DNA of 64,000 bases from Orthonyx spaldingii (lineage: Eukaryota; Chordata; Aves; Passeriformes; Orthonychidae), in contig VZTJ01000255.1 in NCBI GenBank assembly GCA_013397795.1, forward strand, positions 256,756 through 320,755, given 5' to 3'. The translations under genes and the position numbers were made by a program. The notes below the pieces were generated by a model, which worked only from the letters and a program-made list of their open reading frames with translations, was not told the origin of the DNA and did no database searches. Positions 63,806 through 64,000 of this stretch are shown here, in pieces (position 1 is the stretch's first letter; every line of letters begins with the position of its first letter).

Positions 63806-64000
63806 TGTAAGACAAGAAAAGCTTTATTCTATCTATAAGTATTCCTTAAAAGTATTCCAATTCCTAATTAACAGCGACGTCTTTACAGTCCCCACTGGTT
63901 GTGGCTCTGCAGAGGCTGAGCCTCTGCCGCGACGCAGCCCAGCAGCAGATGGAGCTCTCGGCTTGCGTTTGAGCTGCCTTTTCCATGCTTAGTTGCACCT
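63806..64000 (-). other. Minus-strand polyadenylation signal with GC-rich block (gene 3' end or LTR)
   Basis: On the minus strand AATAAA at 63828-63823 is preceded by about 110 bases that are clearly richer in G, C and CpG than the rest of the window (63890-63990). A minus-strand frame is open from the window edge to a TAA at 63885-63883, about 38 codons, without recognisable motifs. The block also begins TGTAAGAC at 63806 on the plus strand, the form expected for the 3' end of a minus-strand LTR, but only about 20 bases would follow the AATAAA. Two readings remain open: the 3' end of a minus-strand gene, or the edge of an ERV LTR. Confidence 0.35.

Overview
This is an AT-rich vertebrate window, almost certainly from a bird and possibly a songbird. 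The evidence is several CR1 LINE copies in both orientations, one of them carrying the octamer-like 3' end typical of avian CR1, and an ERV-type LTR of a kind I associate with songbird genomes. There is no bacterial-style gene organisation. Nearly all open frames are short, unconserved and lack coding character.

The one recognisable host gene is melanin-concentrating hormone receptor 2 (MCHR2), a rhodopsin-family GPCR, on the plus strand from 1406 to 22848. I can see its first coding exon (N-terminus and TM1), the TM5 exon, and the last exon (TM6, TM7, C-tail). The gene is broken at several independent places: a TAG at codon 20 where the mammalian protein has Trp, a frameshift in TM5, a 1-nt loss plus an in-frame loss of about 6 codons in TM6, and a 1-nt loss inside the TM7 NPxxY motif. 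Splice sites and the C-terminal tail are still easy to recognise, so this looks like a unitary pseudogene left in place. The exon(s) for TM2 to TM4 were not found.

Layout: 475-1060 CR1 fragment with an ORF2 relic; 1406-1587 MCHR2 exon; 1588-21337 intronic sequence containing an LTR (7345-9086, flanked by a 5-bp duplication) with a second LTR nested in the opposite orientation (7787-8750), and an antisense CR1 (19632-20040); 21338-21454 and 22544-22848 the other MCHR2 exons. From 22849 to about 63800 there is gene-poor intergenic DNA with CR1 copies near 34.6, 39.8, 42.9, 47.2 and 62.8 kb, an LTR fragment near 53 kb, a hexanucleotide array near 59.2 kb and small repeats. The last 130 bases become GC- and CpG-richer and follow a minus-strand polyadenylation signal. 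This may be the end of another gene or another LTR.

No complete protein-coding gene, structured RNA gene or CRISPR array could be supported. The most interesting item is the multi-lesion loss of MCHR2.
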